DNA of 64,000 bases, from the NCBI RefSeq assembly GCF_000485595.1, contig NW_014577944.1, positions 52,490-116,489 on the forward strand. The letters run 5' to 3'. A model generated the notes under the pieces. That model saw only the letters and a list, made by a program, of their open reading frames with translations. It searched no databases and had not been told where the DNA came from. The stretch is from Priapulus caudatus. Lineage: Eukaryota; Priapulida; Priapulimorpha; Priapulimorphida; Priapulidae. Shown here piece by piece: positions 20,383 through 31,446 of this stretch. Position numbers and translations under genes: made by a program. The number at the start of each line of letters is the position of its first letter. Position 1 is the stretch's first letter.

Positions 20383-20407
20383 NNNNNNNNNNNNNNNNNN
20401 NNNNNNN
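20383..20407. other. Assembly gap, 25 N
   Basis: A run of exactly 25 N. An identical-length gap is at 37204-37228, so 25 is a placeholder and the true distance is unknown. Confidence 1.
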
Positions 20408-21731
20408 CTGAACTTGTCATCTAATCAGCTGACTTCCCTATCTAATCTGAAACCACTATACGGCCACTTCATTTAGTCAAAATGTAACTTTCAGAGAGCC
20501 TGGTTGGCAATGCAATCTCAGGGGTGCACTCCCTGGCCTGATCTCATTAGTTTAGTACGCTGTTGCTGCTTTCCCTTCCTACTACGTTGAGCATCCTTGA
20601 TACAGAGGTTCTGAGTGGTCGCCTATGAGCGGAATGACTTCATGCCAACTGCGTGATGGTATCAAACCTTAAGCTAAGGGTTTACGTAACGGTACACTGT
20701 CGCTAGTAGCTGCTTTCTCCAAGAAAACCCTTAATGTCTCTGCGGAATGGCTTCAAATTCTCGCGAATCCGAGTCATCCAGTCAGAATGTGATAAATTAG
20801 TCGCCTCCCCAATTAGGGTAGGACACAGCGTTGACATTGACGTAGTGGCTGCTATCCATTGTTGGGCTTGATGGACGTAGATAGCGGCATGGTGTCGCCA
20901 TTCAACTTTCGGGCCTTCAGTCATAGGCTTCAGAGTAGAACAGGCTTCTCATCTCCGGCTTCATGTTGTGGTCTCGAGTAGTACTTGACCTGCGTGGGCT
21001 GATATCCCAACTTCACATGGATACGCTGCTCGAATACTTAGTCACATGCGCGCGGATAACATCGCGCTGCGTGTTTTCGTAGTTGCAATACTAATTTCTT
21101 TTGGCGAGATAAATTTCAAATAATGTGTAAATTGAGCGATTTCCAAGGGGCATATTCAGGGTTGTGTTCCGTGGCCGGCTATCCGTACTGGATCGCTGAT
21201 AGAAAGAATGGATCTTCCCACTTGAAGTCCTGAAAGCCTGGACCTTCGCTTTATCCGTAAGATCTTTCTTGTTATGGCTATCTCATTTCCTGTCGCTTGC
21301 AATCATGCGCATGTAGCAGCATACCTGCTGGTGGAATCTCTGCAAGGGTTTCGGTTGAGACTGGCTCTTTATGTAACACTTACCGTACTTGAGCAACAAA
21401 TAAATTGTCACATTGGTACACAGGGTTCCTTTAACAATATAGGAGGAAAAAAAAAAGGCGTCTGGAGGTGAACTCGCGCTCGAACTCGAGGCCCACGGAT
21501 ACGCGGATAAATACCGGCTGGGATGATCCAAAGTCCCAAATTATCTCATGGCATACCTAGGCGTATTAGCATGACGTAGACCCCTGCTATAATATACTGC
21601 GGAGTTAAACATAACAAACTTCTAATAACCTGTTGCCTTTAAGTCGCGCGCGCGCACAGCCAGGTGAAAGTTGTTTGACATCGCTAAGTATAACGCACGA
21701 GTCAGCTAAATAAAGTTTCAGTTTTTTACAG
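20408..21731. other. Unassigned region before env
   Basis: No domain recognised. A minus-strand open frame at 20703-20924 has no motif. Near 21430-21460 is a poly-A-type run. The last bases, CAGTTTTTTACAG, form a good splice acceptor directly before the env reading. Confidence 0.4.
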
Positions 21732-23366
21732 ATGGGGACTGTGTGTCACTACTTTGGTTCTCGCAGTGACGTACATAGCTGGAGAAGTGTTTGTACCTAA
21801 AGGAACGCTGGCAATAACACAATCCAGTTGGACTATCGTGTTTAGTCTCGACTTATCACCTGTCAAGAATTATATGAGGGGAATTGATGAGCAGATAGAA
21901 TATTTGTTTAATCAACGCAGCAAACGAGCACCGACCGCGGCAGCTCGAACCCCTATTACTAATGACAGGGCGCGTATGTCCACGCGAAATACACCCACAT
22001 CAAGAACGGGATTTAGGAGGTGGGTGCACCCGAAGTACCACTATGGTTGAATAGCACAGTACGAATGCAACAGCAGGAAGAGGTCACCGCAAACAACAAT
22101 CAATTTCGGGATATTATTGAAGTATTCATAAGGAAACATGCAGCTGATTTTAGAAGTCGCTACCACCGGCTCTCACAGCGCATTGATGGGTTAACATCTA
22201 TGTTTTCTAATACGGGACATCGCTTCAAGCGATCATTGTTACCATTTATAGGCCGCTTTCAAAAAGCATTGTATGGGGTAGCGACGGAAGATGATTTGAA
22301 TGATTTACAAGCTAAATTATCTGGGTTCGAGATTACGCAAGGGGCATTTCAACATGCCATAGAAGATTCGTTGACAGTCTTTAATCTGACAAAAACACAG
22401 GTTAAGTTGAATCATGATACCTTAAATGAACTAATCGATGGCGTTGAGACGATGCGTCAATTTGTCAATAGTATCAACGATCAACTACTGACGTTGACTA
22501 TCACTCTAAATACTAGGACGGCAGCCATAATTAGACTGCAGACAACAATTGATATGATGATGTTAACTTTACAGGACGTTACGAATATTGTCGCGGACTT
22601 AGAACATTCCTTGACCAGCTGTCTGACGGGCAGGTTACCGATTTCACTAGTACCACCAACGCATTTACTCAGTATTTTGCAGAGTATCAAACAGGTGATT
22701 CCAAATTATCTGGCAATGCCTAAACCATTGGATGACACCATTCTGTATTATTATAGCCTATTACAGACAATTGTTGTACCGGTAGAAAATTCGTTTCACA
22801 TACTTACCTTTTTACCTCTTAAGCATGTCGGACAAATTTTAAACATTTTCAAAATTCTGCCAGCACCGCAGTATGTCAACGGTACAACCGCGCATGTTTA
22901 TTACGTATTAGATCACGAATATGTTGCGTTCGCGCAAGATAAAACGCGCTATTTTTATCCGGAATCAAACCTAGTCCGTAAGTGTCTCCATGAAACGCAT
23001 AACATATGCCAGGCAGAGTCCGAACTCTATTACGTACGAGGTTCACAGGAATGTTTAGTTGCTCTGTTTCTTAAACACGCCGAACATGTACAAGCCTATT
23101 GTCAAAGAAGGGTCAAAATTCTGGCCCACCCAAAGCATTTGGTTACCTATATTGGAAATGGCCATTGGCTTGTGTCACCAGCAAAGCCCTTTCGATTAAC
23201 TATTTCGTGTCAGACTAACAACGATCAAGCACCTAGGATAACAGATGTCGAGATACAGTCACGACAACTGGTATCACTTGATTCGGGATGCAGTGCACAC
23301 AGCGCAGATCTGACGTTGCCGACATTTTACTTCCATGATTCGTCTGTCGACCTTACGCAAAACTAA
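21732..23366 (+). pseudogene. Env of baculovirus-F/errantivirus type, broken and 3'-truncated
   Basis: The reading begins after a splice acceptor at 21731, as expected for a spliced env message. A hydrophobic LVLAVTYIAG stretch resembles a signal peptide. The first part (to about 22020) contains AITQSSWTIVFSLDLSPV, then the frame shifts near 22010-22030. The second part (22020-23366) holds a furin-type site RFKR at 22221-22232, followed at once by SLLPFIGRFQKALYGVAT, which has the position and pattern of the F-protein fusion peptide, and a long heptad-rich segment after it. The ectodomain follows with many paired Cys. The frame ends where the sequence turns into kinesin-5 intron near 23366, so the membrane anchor and tail are missing. 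Such Env proteins act in membrane fusion. This copy cannot make an anchored protein. Confidence 0.75.
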
Positions 23367-23481
23367 TTTTTCTTACTTTATTGTGTATTATAGTGTATAT
23401 TATGTTAATTGTGATAAAGGTTGAATAGCAACTTGTGTAGATACTCACCTGTGTGTCAGTCCAATTAAACATCTATCATAG
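23367..23481 (+). pseudogene. KIF11: Kinesin-5 intron, left half of copy K5
   Basis: It matches the intron of K1, K3 and K4 from ACTAATTTTTCTTACTTT to ATCTATCATAG and stops at the LTR-like repeat. The expected continuation (TAGTAACTAACAGACTG) is found at 47367, on the far side of the 24-kb insertion. Confidence 0.8.
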
Positions 23482-23693
23482 TGTGAAAGCTGACTATTAT
23501 GCCTTCATGGGAGCACTCACAATGAATCGACAAACACAGGTATTTGGTAATGAACTGCTTTATTACGAGACGCCGGCTAACTCACGTCTGCTCACACCAA
23601 TGTCGGCCAAGCAAGAGAACGAGAGGGCGCGCCTCTGCGAGGGGAACACCGCGCCACCTTCCGACACTAGTCCGAAACTATGCCGCCGTCACA
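23482..23693 (-). mobile_element. Left LTR (3' LTR) of a ~24-kb minus-strand element
   Basis: A 212-bp sequence with TGTGA...TCACA ends, repeated directly at 47150-47365. On the minus strand it contains TAATAAAG, a polyadenylation signal. A polypyrimidine run lies just to its right, which is a polypurine tract on the minus strand. The two repeats differ by a short divergent patch near the GCGCGC run and a few substitutions. The outer flanks of the pair rejoin into an uninterrupted kinesin-5 intron. Confidence 0.75.
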
Positions 23694-23697
23694 TACG

Positions 23698-23707
23698 CCC
23701 CTCTTTT
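23698..23707 (-). other. Polypurine tract of the 24-kb element
   Basis: Minus strand AAAAGAGGGG, four bases before the left LTR. Its position relative to the LTR indicates minus orientation. Confidence 0.6.
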
Positions 23708-24022
23708 GAGATGTGCCCCACATCGACATATGAAAATCCGCTAAAAACAAGGGGCAACTGCCCAGCGGTAAACGTTACAAAAGAAAGCAGCTACCCTGCC
23801 ATGTTATACAAAATTCCCAAATTTATTTTACACAAAGTACCCCAACAACAAACTACTACAGTTTGAGAAAATAAAATTTAACCGAGTTTAACAATAAGAC
23901 CTCATTCGTAGACTCCAGCTCAAAGCCGAAAAGAGTCAAAGCTGGACGAAAGCCTTGATCTGAGTTTGGGTGAGTTGCCCCCGATTGTTCCCTACAACAG
24001 TCCAGAGAGTTCCACAGCGCCA

Positions 24023-25207
24023 ATGGCTGACAAGAGCACAGATGAGCGCATGCCCCTGGTGCCGCCAGGAGGGACCAGAAAGCCTATCGACACAGAGGCT
24101 GAAGATCCGCCCTTCAAGAAGAAAGTGACCGAGCGCACCTCCGAGAAACCGCCTGTCCCACAGAGAGTGGACTCGGGTCCACTCATGGGAACCGGCACCG
24201 GGGGTAGTGGAGGAGGTGTACCGCCACCACCACCACCCCCCAGCAGCGGAGGAGGCAGCGCTGGTGGAGGAGGGGGGCGCAGACCTGGAGCCAAGGAATT
24301 GGTAGCTCTGATAACCAGTGCTGTTGCTGCGGAAAAGCTGGACACTTATGCAGAGGCCAATGAGGAGTTGGCTGACACACTCATGACCACTCTAGTTGAG
24401 CAGGTGAAATACAGTGGCTATTTGGCCGCAACGACCAGAGATGTCTTCAAGGAGAAGGCATGTGATATGGAGCTCATCGCTTCCCCTGATGAGACAGATC
24501 GTGAGGTCTTGATTTCCAGAGGCTTCACCAGAGCTGTAAGGGATCTGAAAGACCTGTGCCTCATTATACTCGTTGGAGGGACCAAGGCTGTGAACAACAT
24601 CCAGAAAATGAAGGACAACACCAGAGTTGTCCGACTTGCTCAAATGTACAACATCAGTGCTGGGAAAACTGATGGGATGACATCCGAGAGCCTGACCTTC
24701 GGCAGGATTGCTGCAGCTCACCCTGATTTCATGGCTCTCACTCTACACAGGCTCTTGAGGACAAACTCTGCAGCGTATCAGTACACTGACAGCAGCATGC
24801 ATCTCCCCATGACTCTTCAGTTTCCTGGTGCAATCTCAATAATCCCTATAGAATGGAGAGATTACAGAGTTGAACATTTCGTCTGGTCGGTGATGTTCAG
24901 TCAGACAATCAGAGGAGTGGCTAGCCCTGAGGAGCAAAAGGAGACTCGCACCACGGCAGAGATCTTTTGGAGGCTCGCTGCAGGCGGCAAAGACTTCTCA
25001 GAGGATGAGAAGATGAAGATGATGGGGAGGTTGGGGGTCAAAGCTCCAACAAAAAGGTATCCCTACGATCTCAATGAGAGAGGGCAAGGGAATGCTTCCA
25101 TGGAGAGAATCGTTCAAGAGCTCCAGATCAGCGGATCATTGAGAAGCAACCTCATAGCACCTCCGAGGTTCATCTACACACCTGTGGAAGATCAGGCTCT
25201 CCTATAA
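24023..25207 (+). CDS. Intact ORF resembling a phenuivirus-type nucleoprotein (endogenous viral element)
   Basis: A 394-codon unbroken frame from ATG 24023; the frame is open upstream to 23911 (after TCGTAG), so a spliced or longer N-terminus is possible. Residues 1-88 are low-complexity: Pro run near 66-73, Gly-rich after it. From about residue 89 the text resembles the Tenui_N/phlebovirus nucleocapsid fold: LTFGRIAAAHP near residue 223 corresponds to the TLSRVAAA motif, LQFPGAISIIP near 265 to the HPSFAGLID motif, and FVWSVMFSQTIRG plus a terminal EDEKMKMMGRLGV to the last helices. Viral N proteins bind genomic RNA; they are about 245 residues, so this one carries an extra N-terminal arm. 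It lies inside the LTR-bounded block, antisense to it, 270 bases upstream of the DUF6729-like gene. An open frame of this length in an old insertion would suggest constraint; a young insertion is the alternative. Confidence 0.65.
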   Translation: MADKSTDERMPLVPPGGTRKPIDTEAEDPPFKKKVTERTSEKPPVPQRVDSGPLMGTGTGGSGGGVPPPPPPPSSGGGSAGGGGGRRPGAKELVALITSAVAAEKLDTYAEANEELADTLMTTLVEQVKYSGYLAATTRDVFKEKACDMELIASPDETDREVLISRGFTRAVRDLKDLCLIILVGGTKAVNNIQKMKDNTRVVRLAQMYNISAGKTDGMTSESLTFGRIAAAHPDFMALTLHRLLRTNSAAYQYTDSSMHLPMTLQFPGAISIIPIEWRDYRVEHFVWSVMFSQTIRGVASPEEQKETRTTAEIFWRLAAGGKDFSEDEKMKMMGRLGVKAPTKRYPYDLNERGQGNASMERIVQELQISGSLRSNLIAPPRFIYTPVEDQALL

Positions 25208-25330
25208 GCAGTTTGCTACACAGAAGAGCTCCCTATATAGGCCACAATGTCATTGCAGCTCTCTTAGTCAGTTCTGATGACAAGCTCATAGGCCTTTGTA
25301 AATATGTTTTGTTCTGCCCGGCTAGCTCTG

Positions 25331-25479
25331 GATTCAGAGCATACGACTTCAGTTTATACAGCCAATGACAACCGTGCGTTACGGTTTGGCTACGGTTCAT
25401 TCTGACCAATCAAACCGTATGAATACCGTAGTATTGATGACGTAACAGTAGAACAAAGCCAGTGAGAAGGAACGCCATC
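25331..25479 (+). promoter_or_regulatory. Possible promoter of the transposase-like gene
   Basis: Directly upstream of ATG 25480 are CCAATGAC and ACCAATCAAACC (CCAAT boxes), an inverted pair GTTACGGTTTGG / CCAATCAAACCGTA, and TGATGACGTAAC, a CRE-like site about 45 bases before the ATG. No TATA box. Assignment is from motif reading only. Confidence 0.4.
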
Positions 25480-28400
25480 ATGGCTGAGCCTGAGGCTGAA
25501 GGAAGGATGAGTGGAAAATTAGGTAATTAAATATTTTTAGTTTAGCTAAAAGTTCTTTTTAGTTCTCCATATTCTCCGAGATTGTTAAAAGTACGTTTCT
25601 GCTATCAGTCTCGAGTACGGACCACTTTATTGATGCTTAAAAGTTTAACATGGCATGGATTGTTGCTACTGTACTGTACCCTTCTGGAATCTGTCGATAA
25701 AATTGATGTCTCCATAGATATAGAATGAATATCTTCTAGATAGGGAATCTTCATTCTATATCTATGATGTCTCTGAGTCTGAGAGTAAGCTAGGCATCTG
25801 TGGTGTTAAAAGTGTAGTGCTTTGGATAGGATAGTCTGTCTAAAAAATTCCGAGTCCCCAAAATGCTGCACTCGGGCCAATGGTTCAATTCCAGTACTGC
25901 CTACTGGCGCACGAAGGGTCATTGTCGTAACAGGTACTACAGATATGTACCCGAGGTAGTTTTAGGCTGTTTAGTATTATGTTTATATTTTTATATGAGG
26001 TATGTTTAGGGTTAGGGTTAGAGTTAGGGTTAGGGTTAGTGTTAGGGTTAGGGTATACTTCTGTAGTACAAGTCTGGTACACTTTGTGTATACAACCCCT
26101 TTTGGCTTTGTGTATACAACCCCTTTGTGTGCGACAACGACCCCTTGAGCAGTACTGGCTTGTATTGTACTGACTACTGAGTAAGCCTACTGGTATACAT
26201 TCCAATGCTAGCATAGATCTCTGAAGGGGCCTATTTCATTATTTGCTTTCTGGACACTGTGTCCGTGTGATTTTATTAATAATAGATTACATGTAGCACC
26301 TACTATCGGTAGTGGTACGCTACTAATCGTTTACATATCTTGTTATTTTTTGCAGTGCCTGTTTTCCCACGTGTAAATGGGAAACTGGACCCATGTTATA
26401 CAATGAAAGCCAAAATTGTTCAATCAGAGAAGCGTCAGTTTTCTCGTGCCGGTCATGTAGTCAAGCCACTGGAAAACATTGAGAAAATGAGTCGATGGAA
26501 GGTGGAGAGGCTTGGTGGAGATGTTAAGAATAAGATACATGTTCTTGGCCAATATGTACTACAATTTGGCTGGGCCAGAGGTATGTGATAGTGCTATCAA
26601 TTTCCAATAAAACCATTCGTGTCTTAACATTTTGCTCTATATCACGGCCAAATTTCAAAATCATCGTACTCCCAAACCCTGAATAATAATGTGGTGGGAA
26701 AAAAATTGTTACATGTAGTGTACCAGAAAAAATTAATAAAACGTCAAGATAAGATCGCTAGTCGCAACACCCCATCCACCCCCCCATTTTAAGAGAATGT
26801 CTATAATGGATCTTTATATTCACAGGAGAAACGTTCTTGTGGCTGGCAGAAAATGCCCCATCGTATGTGTCATGGCTACATGTCAAGCACCAAAACGACA
26901 AAGGTTCGGCATCCGAAACCCCACAGGCAAAGGCCAACAAACTCAGCCTGCTGGAGTATTTTGCACTGTTTGAGGAGGGTCGTGAGTTTGTTGCTGTCGA
27001 ACAGGCAAAGCCACGCAGTAAATCCATGCTGCAGCAAGTCCGTAACCTGCTGACGGCCAGTTCTGATGCCGCCTTTCAACGAAAACTGCGTCATTTACCT
27101 TCGCCTGAAAAGGCTTCATCTAATAAGTAGTATCATTTCTTTATAGTAGTAGGCCTGGTACACCTTTTGGCACATATTCCAGCAATCTTTCATAACTAAT
27201 ATATATTAGGTCAATATGCTTTGACTATGTTCGTCAAATGTTTATTCTAAATTGCAGGTGTTGAAGTACGTCCACTGAGAAGAGAGGAAATATCAGATGA
27301 CGAACTTGCTGCTGTTCTTGACGCATATGAAAGCAATTTAAGCAGTAAGTCGTATACTATTAGGTATCATATATTAAGATGATTAATTATGATTAATACG
27401 TTTCACGGCTAGAATTTTGTTTACACTGAGTGCTATAGCTCTCACCACTACCACGTAATTACCAATGTCACTATAGCTGACTTAATCTTTCTATTTTAGC
27501 TCTGCCTGTTGAAGCCAAGCCTGAGACTGATCGCGCGAACCGAACAGCTCAGCCATCAATGAAGCCTAGGCCTGCTGCTGCTGCTGCTGCTGCTGCTGCC
27601 GCCGGTTCAGAGAGACAGCTACTCGAACCTCGTAATTGTGGATTTGATTGATTCTAATGTGTTTTATCACACATTTTCGACTTCCCTTGAGGCAGTTTGA
27701 GTTGAGCCCGGACTCAATCTGGGCAATTCATTTCATACTACATGTACCTACATGTATGTCTATAATAAATAAATTGTCTTTTTATCATGTGCTACTAACT
27801 CTAACTGAATAGATAATCTTTCTATTTTAGCTCTGCCCGTTGAAGTCGAGACTGTGACTGATTGCGCTAACCGAACAGCTCAGCCATCAATGAAGCCTAG
27901 GCCTGCTGCTGCCGCCGGTTCAGAGAGACAGCTACTTGAACCTCGTAAGTGTGGATTTGATTGATTCTAACGTGTTTTATCAAACATTTTCGACTTCCCT
28001 TGAGGCAGTTTTAGTTTGAACCTGGACTCAATCTGGGTAATTCATTTCAAACTACATGTACCTACATGTATGTCTATAATAAATCAATTGCTACTGTTTT
28101 CTTTTCATCATGTGCTACTAATGCTAACTGAATGAATCGTTGTATGAAAACAAGATGAATCCCCTAAAATGCTGTCTTGCCATAGTGCTAGATTTTATAC
28201 CTTATATAGTCCTTGTATAGGTGTCTTTCACTATTTAAATAGGTTAATGATAGCATATATATATTATTCTCATTTAAATTATTATTATTCTACTGTATTA
28301 TTTGTATTCTTTGCTTCATGCTGTATATCTTATTAATTATTTGCAGTCTAATATTAAATCCAATATTAATCAATCTTGATAAGGATGAGGTTATTGAAGT

Positions 28401-31214
28401 AAAATATATTTATATCTTTATATTTTAGCTCAATTTCAACCGTTGGTATCGAATCGTGCTACACGACATTCAATACCAGCACCAAAGCCTGGACATGTTG
28501 CTGTCCGTAACTCAGGCCAAACAGAAACTGTGCCTCTACCTGCGGAGTGGAGAAATTCGTTACCTCCTGAGGACCACGAGTGGGTTTCTAAGGCCCTCCT
28601 CACAAGGAAAAAGAACCAGGCCTACTGTGACTGGTCAAAAGTCTCTACAATGTGGATCCGAAAGCCGGAAACGAAACTACAGGACACAGCACCGAATGTT
28701 GAGAAATTCTTTGGACACGACATCTGTTTGTGGTGCCCAGTGAAATTCTGGCAGTACAAGTTAAAATGCCCGCATGATTGTACAGGGCAGATGCATTCCA
28801 GTCAGATGTATAAACACATTCGCAAAGTTCTGGACATAGACAGACATTATTATCTCGCGACGGAATATCTTGCCTGTGATAAATGTCTTCGAAAGGTGCC
28901 GGCGTGGTCATATTCCATAGTTTGTCAAATGGATGTGGCACATCAACTCGCGTTTCCCTGCATGCTGACCCAGAAGCTTGCTGCTGATCGGAAGGTAATA
29001 CTAATGTTGCGACATCGTGGCAAGGGGAACAGTACCTCTCAGATGCAGCGGAAACTGGAGGAAGCCCATGGTGAAAGATGGATGGAAGTTTGTATCATGT
29101 ATCTGTCAAAAGTACTGCAACAGCGTGCAGCCTCTGACAGAGGCCTTGTGACATACATCCAACTGAATCGTGACTGCTGCCCACCGATGTTGAAGGTGCC
29201 GCCAAACAAGTGGCTCCTTCACGTCTACTCGCTTGATGTTATGAAAGGGGCAGATGAAATGAAGGCGTCGATCACCTCCGTGTTAGGTTCCATTCTAAAG
29301 ATGGACTCAACACGCAAGGTAGCAAAGAAGTTGGCCGGGCATGTGAAGAATGCTGCAGCATGGTGTACCAACATTGGCAATGAATATGGCCAAGTTTTGA
29401 TGAGTGTGATGACTGTCGGTGAAGGTCGAAACCTTCGGTTGCTGTGCCAGGGGATTTCGTCACGTTACAGTGCGGCAGCAGAACCTCCACCTCAACTGAT
29501 GTACGTTGATCGAGATTGTTGTACCGTGAACGACTTTCATGAATACTGGCCTGAACTACAAGTGCGCCTTGATATCTGGCATTTTATGCGTCGCTTTGCG
29601 AGAGGGTGTACTACAGAAACACACCCGCTGTATGCCAAGTTCATGCGTCAGCTCAGTGCTTGTATCTTTGAGTGGGATGCTGGGGATCTCGCCAGTCTCG
29701 TGCAGGCAAAAAAACAGGAATCCTCATCACATCTCACAGATGCACAAGTCCTTGCGAATCTGAAGCTTGACGAACTGGCCATGTACTGTCGTCGGAAGAC
29801 TCGCGGTGTTGAACAGACGACGGAGTTGCTAGTAGACCTCATCTGTGCGTACAGGGGCCCAAATGGGAATGATACCACTGGTGTTCCCCTAATCGATCCT
29901 GTTGTGATGGATGAAATATGGCGACAACAATGTAGACACATACCGTGCATACAGGATCCCGAAAATGTGCAACTGTACACCAAACTCGCAATAGTGGACA
30001 AGGGCGGCGTTAAACTGACGCGGTACAGATGTGCCCGAGGTTCAACATCATTGGAGTCCTTTCATCTCTACCAGAATGCCTTTATCCCTGGTGAGTGAAT
30101 GAATTTCGTTTTTAGTCGTTTTTGTGATAGGCTATTGCATTCTAAATTCGTCCGTCATCGTCCCTAGACGGAATCAGTTTTCTCAGGAAGTTATCATAAC
30201 CGTATACCCTAGAGTTACCAAATTTTGAATGCCAAAATCGTGGTTTTGGCATATTTTAATCCTCTGATTGCATATATGTATTGGTTCACATAAGTTGTAT
30301 TTTAGTGCATCTAAGAATGTATCTCATTTATTTTATCTCAGGTACGACAGTGAATGCGACTCACTTTCAAGCCATGGTGTTAGATGGGATTTGCCGGTGG
30401 AATGCTGATCAGGAGAGGGACGCTGTGAATGCAGACAGAGAGCCAATGTCATACAGTGGCCTGATGAGACAGACCCTGAATCAGCTCAACATGGAGGTGT
30501 TTGGAGAGCCGGCTGTACGATACGATCCGCCAAGGGCGTATACTGGTAAGAAATGCTTCAATTCATTATAAACATAAATTAATAGTAGCGTCCATAATTT
30601 ACTCCCGGACTCGCGACGTCATCAAAGGGATTCCGGTAAATTTCACGCTTATTTCTCGCAGCCCAAGTGATGTCATGTGCATAGGAGGTATTAGGTAGAA
30701 GTACAACAACGTTCTGATCATGCTGGTACAGGTCTCGTGCCTATAAACATGGTATTTTTCCCTAATTTGCGAATATTGTATCTACTTTATTAAATTTTAG
30801 GGGAACTCATTGGAATGGAGTACCTGTTCAACCAAACTGGTATGCCATACCCAGAATATGCCAAACTAGAAGAGGCCCCAGAACCAGACCCAGAGGCTTC
30901 ATTGGATGACGAGAATATATTGGACACCGACTTCGAAGTTAGTGACATGACTGTGCCTGATCCCAATCCAGAACTTCCACAACCAGTCCCTGGTAAGCTA
31001 CTTTTTAACTTAAAATAGACCTTGGTCTCAAAACACCAGTTACTTGTCGGATATCCATTCAATTGTGTTGTGCCCAATTGTAACCAGTTTTAACTATTTT
31101 CTACAGAAAAGAGTAAACAACGGAGAAGACGAGGTTCGACATACCACTCGATTCCACTAGTAGCATCTGCTGAGAGCCAACTGCGACCGCCCCAGTCAAG
31201 AAGTCTTTTAACAG
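25480..31214 (+). CDS. Multi-exon transposase-like gene, 5' part (exons listed in evidence)
   Basis: Exons with matching phases: 25480-25522 (MAEPEAEGRMSGKL), 26356-26580, 26826-27126, 27258-27344, 27500-27631, 27831-27944, 28429-30090, 30342-30545, 30801-30992, 31107-31214. All junctions are GT-AG. Phase 1 links every pair except 27126/27258, where the phases disagree by one base, perhaps a sequencing error or a missed small exon. Exons 2-3 include VLGQYVLQFGWARG and GETFLWLAENAPSYVSWL, a domain also common in large metazoan transposase-like proteins. The biggest exon holds the DUF6729-like and catalytic-type regions. The last exons here are Pro/Glu- then Arg-rich linkers. The gene apparently resumes at 44223. 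Intron-rich and largely unbroken, it looks recently functional. Confidence 0.6.
25713..25766. repeat. Hairpin in first intron
   Basis: A 17-base perfect inverted repeat, CATAGATATAGAATGAA and its complement TTCATTCTATATCTATG, separated by 20 bases. Confidence 0.85.
25771..26170. repeat. Block shared with 46864-46985, with telomere-type repeats
   Basis: Phrases GATGTCTCTGAGTCTGAGAG, CCCAAAATGCTGCACTC, CAATGGTTCAATT and GCTTGTATTGTACTGACTAC occur here and, closer together, at 46864-46979, in the same orientation. This copy additionally contains GGTTAGGGTTAGAGTTAGGG-type repeats at about 26007-26056 and a short tandem TGTATACAACCCCTTT. The two copies lie near opposite ends of the transposase-like gene and may be its element's repeats. 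Confidence 0.65.
27500..27944 (+). repeat. Tandem duplicated phase-1 exon cassettes
   Basis: Exons 27500-27631 (132 bases) and 27831-27944 (114 bases) are duplicates, together with their introns. Both encode LPVE...NRTAQPSMKPRP, an Ala run and GSERQLLEP. The first has a longer GCT run (Ala). Both are phase 1 at both ends, so any number of cassettes keeps the frame. Further copies are at 31307-31420 (acceptor changed from TTTAG to TTCAT, so probably dead) and 44223-44336, and in noisy form inverted at 33.0-33.4 kb. Confidence 0.8.
28429..30090 (+). CDS. Main exon: DUF6729-like zinc region plus candidate DDE domain
   Basis: One open 1662-base exon, phase 1 at both ends. The first ~230 residues match the pattern I know from DUF6729 proteins: GHDICLWCPVKFWQYKLKCP, then a C-x3-C pair, HIRKVLDIDRHYYLATEYLA, CDKC and MLRHRGKGNSTSQMQ. 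The second half has a transposase-like order: LLHVYSLDVMKG (first Asp, near 29236), LMYVDRDCC (second Asp, near 29507), LDIWHFMRR, and GSTSLESFHLYQNAFIPG (Glu, near 30054) just before the donor. Such D-D-E spacing is seen in RNase-H-fold transposases; the assignment of these residues is my inference. No in-frame stop or frameshift. An indel-ridden inverted copy is at 33.0-37.2 kb. Confidence 0.65.
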
Positions 31215-31306
31215 GTAAATTTTCTTGATGAATTGGTATGGATCGTGGTTCTTCTCTACATGATGTGCTACTAATGCTAACTGCATAGGTAATCTTTCTA
31301 TTTCAT

Positions 31307-31420
31307 CTCTGCCCGTTGAAGCCGTGACTGTGAGTGATTGCGCGATCCGAATAGCTCAGCCATCAATGAAGCCTAGGCCTGCTGCTGCCGCCGGTTCAGA
31401 GAGACAGCTACTCGAACCTC
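31307..31420 (+). pseudogene. Extra cassette exon with destroyed acceptor
   Basis: 114-base copy of the cassette exon (LPVEAVTVSDCAIR-type text). The expected TTTTAG acceptor reads TTTCAT, so splicing into it is unlikely. Similarity to the cassette intron continues to 31446, where unrelated sequence begins. Confidence 0.65.
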
Positions 31421-31446
31421 GTAAGTGTGGATTTGATTGATTCTAA

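Noticed and set aside
23992..24380. Proline- and serine-rich minus-strand frames
   Set aside because: Shadow of the Pro/Gly-rich start of the nucleoprotein-like ORF on the plus strand.
24023..25207. Nucleoprotein of rhabdovirus or chuvirus type
   Set aside because: The RIAAA and LQFPGA-type motifs and their order fit the phenuivirus/Tenui_N pattern better than mononegavirus N.
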